In this document: positions 26,549 to 37,355 of the stretch, piece after piece
Position numbering within the stretch: position 1 is the first letter of the stretch
How the letters are laid out: each line of letters opens with the position of its first letter
From: Filimonas sp.
GTDB taxonomy: Bacteria > Bacteroidota > Bacteroidia > Chitinophagales > Chitinophagaceae
Assembly (NCBI GenBank): GCA_017306865.1
Contig: JAFKHH010000020.1
Location: forward strand, 116,501-180,500
Direction: 5' to 3'
DNA length: 64,000 nucleotides
Translations under genes and position numbers: made by a program
Notes under the pieces: model-generated
Seen by the model: the letters and a program-made list of their open reading frames with translations, nothing else
Database searches by the model: none
What the model was told of the DNA's origin: nothing

Positions 26549-26596
26549 ATAAACGTATTACCCTTTATAAACGTAACCTTTTATAATCCCCGACGT
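26549..26596 (+). promoter_or_regulatory. Leader shared with the second SusC gene
   Basis: ACGTATTACCCTTTA then AAACGTAACCTTTT and TAATCCC precede the ATG, and nearly the same series precedes the SusC gene at 32082 (32037-32081). Conservation in non-coding sequence suggests a shared promoter or translational control signal. Confidence 0.55.
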
Positions 26597-29500
26597 ATGT
26601 TAAAACGAACCCGGTACTATGCATGGCTTCCGGCCCTGCTGTTTACCATATCCTCATACGGACAGGCGAGCGGCAACGCTACAGGCATTGTGAATGATGA
26701 AAGCGGACATCACCTGTCCGGCATCACCGTAGAAACGCTGGCCAATGGAAAAAGAGTAAAAGCCACTACTACAGATAGTATTGGCAAGTTCACCTTCGCC
26801 AATCTTCCTGCGGGCAACTACGATTTTACCTTTACCAGTATCGGCTACCAGTCGCAAACGGTTACAGGTTATAGCCTTAAACCAGGCCAAACCGTTTCAT
26901 TGCTCATTGCCATGATCAGTAGTTCCAACAAGCTGGCAGATATAGTAATAGTGGGTTATGGCACACAAAAGAAAAGCCAGTTCATCGGTTCTGCGGCACA
27001 GGTAAGTGGCGAGTCTGTTACCAAAGGTGGTGTAGCGCCTACACTTTCACAAAGCCTCGCCGGTCGCATGACAGGCGTATCCATTATACAAAGTTCAGGA
27101 CAGCCAGGCGCCAGCTCAGGCAATATCAATATAAGAGGTGTAGGCTCATTTGGCGCCAGCACAAGCCCACTTATATTAGTAGATGGCGTGCAGACCAATA
27201 CATTCAACAACATCAACCCTGATGATATAGAATCCGTATCTGTACTGAAAGATGCGTCTACCGCCGCTATGTATGGCTCGCAGGCAGCCAACGGCGTTAT
27301 ACTTGTTACTACAAAAATGGGAACGGCAGATAAGCTGAGAGTAAGCTACAACGGTAGTGTAACAGTACAGCGCATTACTGCCACACCTAAGTTTGTGCCA
27401 TCCTGGCAATACGCTACTTTGCTAAACGAAGCCAGCGCAAACACCAACCCCGGCAGCGGCGCACAGCCATACTCGCAGGCACAGATAGACTCCTTTAAAG
27501 CAGGGAACAATCCATATCTCTATCCAAATACAGATTGGTTCGGTAGCTTTTTTAAGAAAAATGCCTTGCAGACCAATCATGCTGTTTCTGTTTCAGGCGG
27601 CAGCAAAGTCACACAGTACCTGCTATCACTTGGTTACATGGACCAGGACGGTATAATAGAGAAGAATGGCTACAAGCGTTACAATGCACGGTTCAACATG
27701 GTGAATAGTTTATCCAATAACCTGAAGCTGACCACACGCATATCTGGTATGCAGTTCCTGGATAACCAGCCGCTTTCGCCTACTGTACAAAACTCCGACA
27801 TGACCACCATGATCGCCAGTGTGATCAGGTATCCCGCTATCTTTCCTATTTACAATAGTGATGGAAGCTGGGGCACAGGGCTGGAAAACAAAGGCACTCC
27901 CATGTCATGGATAAACAGCCAGTCTTATTACAAAAGAAAGTACACCAGCCTCGAAGGCAACATACGGCTGGACTGGACAGTGATCAAAGACCTGAAACTC
28001 TCTGCCATTGCGGGCGCTACAGAAGCAAACGACAGAACCACTACATTCTATGCAACACAGCAGTTGACGCCAACTATTGTATTAGCACCAAGCACACTGA
28101 ACGAAGGGTACACAAACAGCACCTATAAAACCATACAGTTACTCGCAGACTATCATAAGAAAATAAAACGCCATGAAATAGATGTGCTTATAGGCCACTC
28201 GTATGAGTATAACTATGCAGAGTCCATAGGTGGTAGTAATAATACCTATCTTACAAACGATATTGTAAGCCTTAGTCTTGGTAACGCAGTTGCGCCAGGT
28301 GTAAGCGGAAGTAAAACCGAGTCCGCATTAGACTCCTACTTCGGCAGGTTAGCATATAATTTTGACAACAAATATTTTCTCCAAAGCTCCATAAGAAGAG
28401 ACGGCTCTTCACGCTTCGGGCCGGCATACAAGTATGGTACATTCCCATCTGTAGCGCTCGGCTGGCGGCTGGGGCAAGAGCGGTTTATAAAAGACAATGT
28501 GAAATGGCTGAACGAACTGAAGCTTAGAGCCTCTTATGGCGTACTGGGCAACCAAAATATAGGTAACTACCCATACCAGTCTACCATGACGCAAGGCGGT
28601 GGTTATCCGTTTGGCAACAACTTTTCTACAGGTGTAATACTTGGCGCGGTTAACGATCCTACACTGCACTGGGAGTCTACTACTACAAAAGATGCAGGTA
28701 TAGAAGCCACCATATTCAACGGCCTTTTATCTATCAATGCCGGCTATTATGACAAAACCACCAAAGACATTCTTACCACACCCGGCGGTAGTGTTTCTGC
28801 TGTATATGGGTTAACTGTAGGTATGCAAAACTCAGGTTCTGTAAACAATCATGGCTGGGAGTTTACCATAGATCATAAAAACAAAATACGCGACTTCTCG
28901 TATGGTGTAAGCGTAAACCTTACTACAGTAAAAAATACAGTGCTTGACCTGGGTAAAGGCAACAACATATTACAACCCAGCGGCTACATAGGTAACGGTA
29001 GTACACTCTTTGTAGGGCAGTCTATGAACGGTTACTATGGTTATGTAGCCAACGGCCTTTATACAAATACCAGCGACGTAGCTGACTGGCAAAAAACAAA
29101 CAACGTGAAAGCTATAGCGCCTAACCCACAACCAGGGCAGATACGCTATACAGATATGGGTGGGCCTGGTGGCAAAGGAAACGATAGCCTTGTGACCGAA
29201 GCAGACAAACGCGTGCTGGGCAACAGGATACCAAAGTACACATACGGCATCAACCTCTCTGCAGGATACAAAAATTTTGATCTCAACATTTTGTTGCAAG
29301 GTGTAGGCGGCGTATCTGGTTATCTCGATACCTATGCAGGATGGGCCTTCTACCAGAACGGCACCATACAGCAATGGCAGGCAGATGAAAGATGGACAAC
29401 TGCCAACCCCGACCGCAACGCAAAATATCCCCGCCTGGATATTATACCGAATACCGGTAACAACAATACACTTACCTCGTCCTACTGGATGCTCAATGGT

Positions 29501-29716
29501 GCCTACCTCCGTTTGAAATCTATACAACTGGGCTACACCGTACCACAGAGCCTGCTGAAGCGTGCAGGTATAAGTATGCTTCGCGTCAACGCCAGTGCAT
29601 ACAACCTATATACATGGAGCCATTATAGAAAAGGATGGGACCCTGAAATCAACACAGGCGGTATTTATTACCCTATACTCGGCTCATGGTCGCTTGGATT
29701 AAATCTTACTTTTTAA
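26597..29716 (+). CDS. SusC/RagA-type TonB-dependent receptor
   Basis: 1039 aa. Signal peptide about 1-23 (ends SSYGQ), then a carboxypeptidase-regulatory-like domain (about 28-112; GIVNDESGHHLSGITVE, GKFTFANLPAGNYDF), the plug domain with the Bacteroidota-typical VIVGYGTQKKS and PLILVDGVQ, and a 22-strand barrel to the C-terminal strand (SLGLNLTF). Forms the import pore for oligosaccharides with the SusD lipoprotein encoded 22 bp downstream. The N-terminal ~125 residues closely resemble the SusC at 32082. Confidence 0.95.
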   Translation: MLKRTRYYAWLPALLFTISSYGQASGNATGIVNDESGHHLSGITVETLANGKRVKATTTDSIGKFTFANLPAGNYDFTFTSIGYQSQTVTGYSLKPGQTVSLLIAMISSSNKLADIVIVGYGTQKKSQFIGSAAQVSGESVTKGGVAPTLSQSLAGRMTGVSIIQSSGQPGASSGNINIRGVGSFGASTSPLILVDGVQTNTFNNINPDDIESVSVLKDASTAAMYGSQAANGVILVTTKMGTADKLRVSYNGSVTVQRITATPKFVPSWQYATLLNEASANTNPGSGAQPYSQAQIDSFKAGNNPYLYPNTDWFGSFFKKNALQTNHAVSVSGGSKVTQYLLSLGYMDQDGIIEKNGYKRYNARFNMVNSLSNNLKLTTRISGMQFLDNQPLSPTVQNSDMTTMIASVIRYPAIFPIYNSDGSWGTGLENKGTPMSWINSQSYYKRKYTSLEGNIRLDWTVIKDLKLSAIAGATEANDRTTTFYATQQLTPTIVLAPSTLNEGYTNSTYKTIQLLADYHKKIKRHEIDVLIGHSYEYNYAESIGGSNNTYLTNDIVSLSLGNAVAPGVSGSKTESALDSYFGRLAYNFDNKYFLQSSIRRDGSSRFGPAYKYGTFPSVALGWRLGQERFIKDNVKWLNELKLRASYGVLGNQNIGNYPYQSTMTQGGGYPFGNNFSTGVILGAVNDPTLHWESTTTKDAGIEATIFNGLLSINAGYYDKTTKDILTTPGGSVSAVYGLTVGMQNSGSVNNHGWEFTIDHKNKIRDFSYGVSVNLTTVKNTVLDLGKGNNILQPSGYIGNGSTLFVGQSMNGYYGYVANGLYTNTSDVADWQKTNNVKAIAPNPQPGQIRYTDMGGPGGKGNDSLVTEADKRVLGNRIPKYTYGINLSAGYKNFDLNILLQGVGGVSGYLDTYAGWAFYQNGTIQQWQADERWTTANPDRNAKYPRLDIIPNTGNNNTLTSSYWMLNGAYLRLKSIQLGYTVPQSLLKRAGISMLRVNASAYNLYTWSHYRKGWDPEINTGGIYYPILGSWSLGLNLTF

Positions 29717-29738
29717 TCAACAGCAAACACATTACACA

Positions 29739-31409
29739 ATGAAACAGATCATCAATATAAAAAACAGCCTGCTGTCTGCACTTATTTGTTTGCTTGTACT
29801 CACATTTACTGCATGCCGTAAGCAACTGGACCGTGATCCGCTTACTGCTTATACAGGCACAAATGTGTGGACAAGCAAAGACGGCGCCATGCTTGCATTA
29901 ACGGCAGTGTACAGGGGCAATATCACCTTCATTAGTACCGATGCAGAATACACACCCTCTGACTGGTGGAGCTACATGGGACTTATCAGCTTAGAGTTTG
30001 CTACAGACAATGCGTACGACAGGCGCGGCGATAACTCTGTATATAATTTAATGACAAGCGGCGGCATGGTAGCTACCAATGCCAATCTCGGCTACTACTG
30101 GTCACTCAGCTATCAACGCATAGCAAGAGCAAATTTCTTTTTGGAAAATGTAGGACAGACACCTGTAGACCAGGCCACACTAAACCGCTGGAAAGCAGAA
30201 GCCAGGTTTCTACGCGCCACACAATACTTCTACCTGTCACAATATTTTGGCAGCGTGCCATTGGTAACAAAAACACTCACCACAGAGCAAGCCAATACCG
30301 TTCGCAAAACATCCCGCGACTCTGTGATCATTTATGCAGAAACAGAATTTGCAGCAGCAGCCAATGACCTGCCACGCTACAAAGACCTCCCTGCTGCCGA
30401 AAGAGGAAGAGCAACCAAACAGGTAGCGCTAGCCTTTCTCGGAAGGCTACAGTTAGCCAACAAAGAATATACAGCCGCCGCTGCCACATTTAAAAGCATT
30501 ATAGACTTTGGAGACAATATCATCGATCCTAAATTTTCCAGTTTGTTCGACGGCACCAATGAAAACAGCAAAGAGATCATTTTTGCCACACAGTTTGTAA
30601 TTGACAAAGCATCCAACCCCATGGCATTACATTATTTTCCTGCCAAATGGGGCGGCTATCATCTCTTCAACCCGCTTGGAAACCTTGTAGAAAATTTTGA
30701 ATTTACAGACGGTACAACATTCTCCTATACAGATGCACGTTACAATGCAGCCAACCTGCAGCAAAACCGAGATCCGCGCCTTGGCTATACGGTGCTGTAC
30801 AACGGGCAAACATTCGCAGGCCTCACCTACGTATGCCATCCCGATTCCACTACATCTCCTGACCAGTTAACAACTACAAGGCAGGCTACGAGAACAGGTT
30901 ATTGCATGCGCAAATTTCTGTCGCCGCAGCAGTATGGCGGATCGCTGGCCAACTCCGGTGTAGACATTCCCATTGTACGTTATGCAGAAGTATTACTAAG
31001 CTACCTCGAAGCAAATCTTGAGGCAGGCAGTACTATATCACAATCCTTACTGGACCAAACCATCAATGCAGTACGTGGCAGGGCAGATGTACAAATGCCG
31101 AAAGTAACAGAGACAGACCCCGCAAAACTGCGCGTGATCCTCAGGCGCGAACGCAGGAACGAATTAGCATTCGAAGGTTTAAGATATTGGGATCTCCTCC
31201 GCTGGGGCACAGCAGCACAAGTGCTTAGCGGCGACTTTTACGGAGCGCCATTCCCCGGAGCAAAGAATCTCCGCAAAGCACCTTCCGGCGCCATCGATCC
31301 ATTTAGCAGGTGGTATGTAACTACTAAAAATTTCAGTGCAGGTAACAACCAGCCATTCTGGCCTATTCCACAGAGTGAAGTAAACCTGAATCCGAATTTG
31401 GGAAAATAA
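29739..31409 (+). CDS. SusD/RagB-type glycan-binding lipoprotein
   Basis: 556 aa with lipoprotein Cys at C26 (FTACRKQ). TPR-like helical SusD fold: N-terminal DRDPLTAYT, central WSLSYQRIARANFFLENV and ARFLRATQYFYL, C-terminal RRERRNELAFEGLRYWDLLRWG and IPQSEVNLNPNLGK, all family signatures. Acts as the lid on the SusC pore. Stop codon is followed by a strong hairpin, so this pair ends a transcription unit. Confidence 0.95.
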   Translation: MKQIINIKNSLLSALICLLVLTFTACRKQLDRDPLTAYTGTNVWTSKDGAMLALTAVYRGNITFISTDAEYTPSDWWSYMGLISLEFATDNAYDRRGDNSVYNLMTSGGMVATNANLGYYWSLSYQRIARANFFLENVGQTPVDQATLNRWKAEARFLRATQYFYLSQYFGSVPLVTKTLTTEQANTVRKTSRDSVIIYAETEFAAAANDLPRYKDLPAAERGRATKQVALAFLGRLQLANKEYTAAAATFKSIIDFGDNIIDPKFSSLFDGTNENSKEIIFATQFVIDKASNPMALHYFPAKWGGYHLFNPLGNLVENFEFTDGTTFSYTDARYNAANLQQNRDPRLGYTVLYNGQTFAGLTYVCHPDSTTSPDQLTTTRQATRTGYCMRKFLSPQQYGGSLANSGVDIPIVRYAEVLLSYLEANLEAGSTISQSLLDQTINAVRGRADVQMPKVTETDPAKLRVILRRERRNELAFEGLRYWDLLRWGTAAQVLSGDFYGAPFPGAKNLRKAPSGAIDPFSRWYVTTKNFSAGNNQPFWPIPQSEVNLNPNLGK

Positions 31410-31426
31410 TAGCCATCAAAAAAGAA

Positions 31427-31470
31427 ATAAGTCCGCATGCGAGCAATTGTACTCCTGCATGCGGACTTAT
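31427..31470. terminator. Bidirectional terminator after first SusC/SusD pair
   Basis: Perfect 14-bp inverted repeat ATAAGTCCGCATGC / GCATGCGGACTTAT with a 16-nt loop, 17 bp after the SusD stop. Confidence 0.8.
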
Positions 31471-32036
31471 TTAATTAAGGAAATAATAAAGACATATTTT
31501 CTGGTATGAGCCATGCAGCGGAATTACTATTAAACTTCGTTGCGTCGCACTCTTCAGCAGCTTGTATCCTATTGAGCAGTCAATAAAAGACAACCAGGTT
31601 ATACCATCTCAATAACATGTAGCGATATTTTACAATATTTAGCCCGGTGTCATTCTAACCACAAAAGGCACAAGGGGTTATCGTTGTGTCCCTTGTGGCA
31701 ATGTCATTAAGTTAAGAGAATTCCATTGGTCGGGTTTCATTCGCTGGCAACTCAAATATCGCAAAGACCGCAGAGAATACGCAGAGGTCGCAAAGCGGCC
31801 TCTCTATGTGATCTATGCATTCTTTATACAAACAAGCTTTGCTATTAATCAGCAAGACAATAAAAACTATGTGCCTTTGTACCTATGCTTACTATGTGTT
31901 TAAAAATATTCGCTTCGGTGGCTAATATTCTTTCTCGCTTAACTTAATGACATTGCCCGGAGGGTTAGCTTAATTATATTGACGTTTAGCCGCAGAAAAT
32001 ATTTTGCCACCCGTTACGGGATCACACCTCTTCGCA
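31471..32036. other. Intergenic region between SusC/SusD pairs
   Basis: No gene. It holds the second family-B element (31699-31955), word-like repeat material (CCACAAAAGGCACAAGG near 31660) and, at its end, the leader shared with the first SusC gene. Confidence 0.6.
31699..31955 (+). mobile_element. Family-B MITE-like element, copy 2 (257 bp)
   Basis: Same length and same 18-bp perfect terminal inverted repeats as the copy at 15277, differing at only a few positions. Flanks (cccttgtgg / cccggaggg) are only partly alike, so the target duplication is eroded or absent. Interior carries GCAAAGACCGCAGAG-type word repeats. Confidence 0.85.
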
Positions 32037-32081
32037 ACGTATTACCCTTTAAAACGTAACCTTTTTTAATCCCAATACTAC

Positions 32082-35000
32082 ATGCTAAAACGAAACTGCT
32101 ATTATGCATGGCTGCCTGTACTGCTATCAGGTATGCTATTCACACTCTCTGCCTATGGACAAACGGGAGGAAATGCAACGGGCATAGTAAACGACGAAAA
32201 CAGCCACGCCTTGCTGGGTGTAACAGTACAGGCAATGGTGAAAGACAAAATAATTAAAAGCGCCACAACGGACAGCCTCGGCAGATTTAAGTTCAGTAAC
32301 CTCAAAGCCGGCGATTACAACTTTGTATTCAATAGCGTTGGCTACCAGTCGCAGACCGTAACAGGCTACGCATTGAAAGAAGGGCAAACCATTTCTATGC
32401 TCATAGCCATGATCAGTACCGCAAATAACCTGGGAGACGTGATAGTGGTAGGTTTCGGCACACAGAAAAAAGTAGATGTGACCGGTTCTGTAACCACAGT
32501 TAAAATGAGTGAAGTACTGGGCGACCGTCCTGTAATAAATGTAGGCGCAGCATTGCAAGGTGCTGTACCGGGGCTGCTGGTATCTGGTAATAACCAGGTA
32601 GGGCAAACAAAAAATTTACAGATACGTGGGGCATATACCGTAGGTACACAAAACTCCGACGGGTCTTATGGCGGCGCGGTAGCGCCACTCATCCTGATCG
32701 ATAACGTACCCGGCGACCTCAACATGTTTAACCCTGATGATATAGAAACGATCTCCGTGTTGAAAGATGCGGCGTCCACTGCCATCTATGGAGCGCGGGG
32801 CGCTTATGGCGTAGTGCTGATCACTACAAAGAAACCAAAGAATGGGTTCAGGACGATAATCAATTACAACAATAATATTTCTACCCAACATGCCATTAAC
32901 CTGCCAAAACAAGCAGCGTTGACAGATTATTTCAGGATGTATAAAGAGGCCGGATATGGCTCTAACTACTGGGCTGATGGCCAGAATATAGATAACTGGT
33001 TACAATACCTTGACCAGTATAAGAAAGATCCATCATCATTAAATATAGTAGGAGATGGCATCTATAAAGCAGCAGATGGCAAAGCATATTACCTGAGAGA
33101 GCGTGACCCGTATGCACAAATGGTGGAAAACAGTTTTATGCAGTCGCACAACCTGTCCATCTCCGGCGCATCTGACAAGATACGTTACCGGTTGTCCGCA
33201 GGGCTTACTGCACAGAACGGCCCTATCGTATCTGACAAAGACAAGTATAATCGTACCAATATTGCTGCATTCCTCTCTACAGATGTTACATCATGGTTTA
33301 CACAAGAAGCAGACATCATGTATGCGGCCAGCAAAAAAACATTGCCTGGTATAGAAACACAAGGCGGCTTATTTACACTACGCCTGTTATCTTATACGCC
33401 GGAAGGTAGTATCCCTGCCGATGTGTTTGGATTGGGGGCAGACTACCCGATGAATACCCCTTTAAACACCATCAAGTATGGTGGATTACCTACGACCAAT
33501 ACAGCAAACCCACGCGTGTTTACTAAATCTATCATTAAACCATTCAAAGGGTTTGAAGCAGTGCTGGAATATACCTACAACAAGTCCGACGTGCGTTATG
33601 ATTACTACACCGGTAAGCAAGCGTACACCAGTGTGCAAAAAAGTGTAAGTATTTTTCCAAGTATAGATGTACTGACCAAAGAACACAGTTTCACCAATTA
33701 CAGCGCTGTAAACATCTACGGCAGCTACAATAAAACAATTGGTGCACATTACTTCAAACTAATGGCAGGCTTCAATAAAGAGTCCAGCTATTATGAAGAC
33801 CTTTGGGTGCAGGCTAAGAACCAGACATCTACGGCGGTACCTTCACTAGGTGGTGCAACCGGAGATAAAAATCCGGTAGATTCTTACAGTGAGTATGCGA
33901 TCACCGGCGGCTTTTTCAGGTTGAACTACAATTACAAGAATAAATATTTGCTGGAAGCAAATGGACGTTACGATGGATCTTCTAAATTTCCAACAGGACA
34001 TCGTTACGGGTTCTTTCCTTCCGTATCTGTAGGCTGGAACATAAACCAGGAGTCTTTTCTTCGCAGTACCAAATGGTTGAATGAACTAAAAGTGCGCGGA
34101 TCATGGGGTAGCATTGGCAACCAGAATATTGACCCGTACAAGTTCTATCCATCCATGTCAGTAAGTACATGGACGGCAAGCGCTATTAACTGGCTAAACA
34201 ATGGGGCACAGGTAACTACCATCGGCTTACCTGCATTAGTCAGCAGCAACTTTACATGGGAGACAGTGAAGTCTACCAATATCGGCCTCGACTTTACAGT
34301 GCTAAAATCTCACCTGAGTGGTTCCTTTGACTGGTATAAACGCAATACAACAGGTATGCTGGCGCCAGGCTTTCAGTTGCCGGGTGTAGTAGGTACAGGC
34401 GCACCATTCCAGAACACAGCAGACATGCAGGTGAAAGGCTGGGAACTGGCATTGAACTGGAGAGATAAAATAGGCAATGTTGCTTACCGCATAGGCGTAA
34501 ACCTCTCAGACTATTCATCTGAAATAACCAATTACAACAATGTCAATAAAATTTTAGGCACCGGTACACAAGCCTATTATGCAGGTCAGAAGTTAGGTGA
34601 TATATGGGGATATGTTTCAGATGGCTTTTATACCATAGACGACTTTGTAAATACAACTACATGGCAGTTGAAGCCTGGCGTAACTGCTATACAGGGATAC
34701 AATACTGTATTACGTCCGGGCGATCTTAAATTCAAAAACCTGAGTGATGTGGATGGTACTACCAATACCATCACTAGTGGTGCTAATACAGCAAACGATC
34801 CGGGCGACCGTAAAATAATTGGCAACACTACACCGCGTTATCAATACGGTGCTATGCTTGGTGCAAACTATAAAGGCTTTGACCTTTCTGTAATGCTGCA
34901 AGGCGTAGGTAAGCGGGATTACTGGTTAGGCAACTCGGCCTATTTCCCTTTCACAGGTAACGACATCTATACCCCTGTATTCTATAATCAGCTAGATTAC

Positions 35001-35348
35001 TGGAAACCAAAAGATGCAGCAAATGGCGACTACACAGCAGTGAATCCTAATGCATCTCTGCCGCGTATTTATAACATTAACGGATCATCTGCGCCTGGTT
35101 CTAACACGCGCGTGTCCGATAAGTATTTATCCAGTGCAGCTTATATGCGCATTAAGAACGTAACGCTTTCTTACAGTCTGCCATCTGTGTGGCTGAGAAA
35201 AGCGCACCTGGCTGCATTCAGAATATTTGTGAGTGTAGAAAACCTGGCAACCTTCTCTTCATTGCCAAAAGGCTTTGACCCTGAAACGTTGAACTGGACA
35301 TACCCTGCTTATCGTACCACATCTTTTGGTGTAAGCCTCACGCTTTAA
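32082..35348 (+). CDS. SusC/RagA-type TonB-dependent receptor
   Basis: 1088 aa. Signal peptide about 1-26 (ends SAYGQ), regulatory-like domain (GIVNDENSHALLGVTVQ; GRFKFSNLKAGDYNF), plug (VIVVGFGTQKKVDVTGSV; PLILIDNVPGDL) and barrel ending TSFGVSLTL. The N terminus and the leader DNA resemble the SusC at 26597, but the barrel differs, which points to a different ligand. Pairs with the SusD 18 bp downstream. Confidence 0.95.
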   Translation: MLKRNCYYAWLPVLLSGMLFTLSAYGQTGGNATGIVNDENSHALLGVTVQAMVKDKIIKSATTDSLGRFKFSNLKAGDYNFVFNSVGYQSQTVTGYALKEGQTISMLIAMISTANNLGDVIVVGFGTQKKVDVTGSVTTVKMSEVLGDRPVINVGAALQGAVPGLLVSGNNQVGQTKNLQIRGAYTVGTQNSDGSYGGAVAPLILIDNVPGDLNMFNPDDIETISVLKDAASTAIYGARGAYGVVLITTKKPKNGFRTIINYNNNISTQHAINLPKQAALTDYFRMYKEAGYGSNYWADGQNIDNWLQYLDQYKKDPSSLNIVGDGIYKAADGKAYYLRERDPYAQMVENSFMQSHNLSISGASDKIRYRLSAGLTAQNGPIVSDKDKYNRTNIAAFLSTDVTSWFTQEADIMYAASKKTLPGIETQGGLFTLRLLSYTPEGSIPADVFGLGADYPMNTPLNTIKYGGLPTTNTANPRVFTKSIIKPFKGFEAVLEYTYNKSDVRYDYYTGKQAYTSVQKSVSIFPSIDVLTKEHSFTNYSAVNIYGSYNKTIGAHYFKLMAGFNKESSYYEDLWVQAKNQTSTAVPSLGGATGDKNPVDSYSEYAITGGFFRLNYNYKNKYLLEANGRYDGSSKFPTGHRYGFFPSVSVGWNINQESFLRSTKWLNELKVRGSWGSIGNQNIDPYKFYPSMSVSTWTASAINWLNNGAQVTTIGLPALVSSNFTWETVKSTNIGLDFTVLKSHLSGSFDWYKRNTTGMLAPGFQLPGVVGTGAPFQNTADMQVKGWELALNWRDKIGNVAYRIGVNLSDYSSEITNYNNVNKILGTGTQAYYAGQKLGDIWGYVSDGFYTIDDFVNTTTWQLKPGVTAIQGYNTVLRPGDLKFKNLSDVDGTTNTITSGANTANDPGDRKIIGNTTPRYQYGAMLGANYKGFDLSVMLQGVGKRDYWLGNSAYFPFTGNDIYTPVFYNQLDYWKPKDAANGDYTAVNPNASLPRIYNINGSSAPGSNTRVSDKYLSSAAYMRIKNVTLSYSLPSVWLRKAHLAAFRIFVSVENLATFSSLPKGFDPETLNWTYPAYRTTSFGVSLTL

Positions 35349-35366
35349 ATCGTAAAAGTTACTCGT

Positions 35367-37355
35367 ATGAAAAAAACAATTCTATATACAATACTCGCAG
35401 GTGCTATGTTCTATTCCTGCAAAAAGGATTTTTTAGACAAAGCACCTAAAACATATCTCACGGAAGAAACCGCCTTCTTGTCCTATGACAATTACCAGCA
35501 ATTTATGTGGCAGTGCTACGGTATGTTTTCGGACAATACCATTGGCACCTCGCTGAATAGCACCGGCACAAACTCCTGCTACATATCAGATATCTATGCC
35601 GGTTATCTTGGAACCAAAGGTGGTCAGAACCCATATCAGAACCAGACCGTAACACCTGCTGCTTCCGGTAATGGCTGGGATTTCTCCTACATCCGCCGCG
35701 TAAACATTATGCTGTCACACCTGAATGATGGCGTGCTGAAGCCTGATGAAGCGGTACACTGGCGTGCAGTAGGATATTTCTTTTATGCGTTTTGGTATAT
35801 GGAACTCATCAACCGCTTTGGCGATGTGCCCCTGGTTGATAAAGTGCTGACTGATGCCACGCCGGAAAATATGGATAAGCGTACGCCGCGTAAAGTAGTT
35901 GCAGATACGATCCTTTCAAGACTGGTATGGGCTGAAGCCAACATAGATAAAAAGAATGATGGTGTAAATACGATCAATGGTGATGTAGTACGCGCTGTAA
36001 TTTCACGTTTTGCATTGCGCGAAGGAACGTGGCGTAAATATCACAACATGGGCGACTTTGATAAGTACTTTACTGCATGCATACAATACTCCGAACCGTT
36101 GCTTGCAAAATATGGTTCGCTCTATACAGGAACAGATAAAAACACATCCGGTGCACTTGTACCCGCAGCAGGCTATGGAGAACTATGGACCACACCAAGC
36201 CTGAAAGGAATACCGGGTATCATCCTCTTCAAAGAGCAAATCTATCCGTTGACCGCTTCCCGTTTTTCCGATTGGGAACACATCGCTTCCGCAAATACTG
36301 AAATGCCAAAGGCTACAGTAGACATGTATCTCTGTAAAGATGGAAAAACAATTGCCAACTCAGCTTTGTATGCAGGCGATAAAAATCCATACGCGACATT
36401 CAGAAACCGCGACCCCCGTTTATATCACCTGGTGCAACCGCCATTTAAAGTATTGGCAAAAGCAGCATCCGGTGGTGTAGTAGTTCCCGGCCTGCCTGCT
36501 GATGGTAACTGGAAGTTTACCACAGACCCGCAAGACCGGGAGTACATAGACATCATGGGTGCCAATAATACACAAGGCAGCTCTGTACCTGTAGGTGGAG
36601 ACATTGCGCGTGGCATGAAACGCCTGCCGGTACAAAACTGGGGCAACTCTACACTCAACTTCAATCCACACCTCGAAGCTGCTAATGGTGGGGTTGGTTT
36701 CCAGGTAAGTAATACAGGTTTTTTTGTGTGGAAGTTTTTCGCAACGTGGGAGCAGAACGGTAACGATGCAACAAGTAATGCAGATTACCCGATCTTCAAA
36801 ATAGAAGAAGTGTTGCTCAACTATGCAGAGTGCAAATGGGAGCAGGGGCAGTTTGACCAGTCTGTTGCAGACAGGACCATAAATAAACTGCGCGCACGTG
36901 CAGGTGTTGCAAATATGAATGTAGGTGCGATCGATGCCTCGTTCGATCCCAATAGAGGAATGGATGATGCAGGTGTGCAGATTAATCCCGTGCTGTGGGA
37001 AATACGCCGCGAAAGAATGGTAGAGCTAATGGGAGAAGGTTTTGGTTTCTACGATGTACGCAGGTGGAACTGTGCTAAATGGTACATCAACCGCCAGTAC
37101 TATGGTATGTGGATACCAACGTCTACCTCATCACCGGAAAGTAGTTACCTCACTGCATACCAGGTTATTGATGGGCCGAATGCAACGCCAAGAAAGAATG
37201 GGCAGCCCGGTTATCTCTATCGTTACCCGGATCCCGTAAGTAGTGGCACAGGCTGGAAAGATCAATATTATTTGTATTGCATACCAACAGATCAGCTCTT
37301 GTTGAATCCCAATCTCGGGCCCAACAATACCGGCTGGCCTACACCAGGTAAATAA
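35367..37355 (+). CDS. SusD/RagB-type glycan-binding lipoprotein
   Basis: 662 aa, longer than the first SusD by about 100 residues, with extra loops in the middle. Lipoprotein Cys C18 (FYSCKKDFLDK). Family signatures: WDFSYIRRVNIMLSHL, WRAVGYFFYAFWYMELI, WEIRRERMVELMGEGFGFYDVRRW and IPTDQLLLNPNLG. Surface partner of the preceding SusC. A weak hairpin (CAGGCC / GGCCTG, 37397-37420) follows. Confidence 0.95.
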   Translation: MKKTILYTILAGAMFYSCKKDFLDKAPKTYLTEETAFLSYDNYQQFMWQCYGMFSDNTIGTSLNSTGTNSCYISDIYAGYLGTKGGQNPYQNQTVTPAASGNGWDFSYIRRVNIMLSHLNDGVLKPDEAVHWRAVGYFFYAFWYMELINRFGDVPLVDKVLTDATPENMDKRTPRKVVADTILSRLVWAEANIDKKNDGVNTINGDVVRAVISRFALREGTWRKYHNMGDFDKYFTACIQYSEPLLAKYGSLYTGTDKNTSGALVPAAGYGELWTTPSLKGIPGIILFKEQIYPLTASRFSDWEHIASANTEMPKATVDMYLCKDGKTIANSALYAGDKNPYATFRNRDPRLYHLVQPPFKVLAKAASGGVVVPGLPADGNWKFTTDPQDREYIDIMGANNTQGSSVPVGGDIARGMKRLPVQNWGNSTLNFNPHLEAANGGVGFQVSNTGFFVWKFFATWEQNGNDATSNADYPIFKIEEVLLNYAECKWEQGQFDQSVADRTINKLRARAGVANMNVGAIDASFDPNRGMDDAGVQINPVLWEIRRERMVELMGEGFGFYDVRRWNCAKWYINRQYYGMWIPTSTSSPESSYLTAYQVIDGPNATPRKNGQPGYLYRYPDPVSSGTGWKDQYYLYCIPTDQLLLNPNLGPNNTGWPTPGK

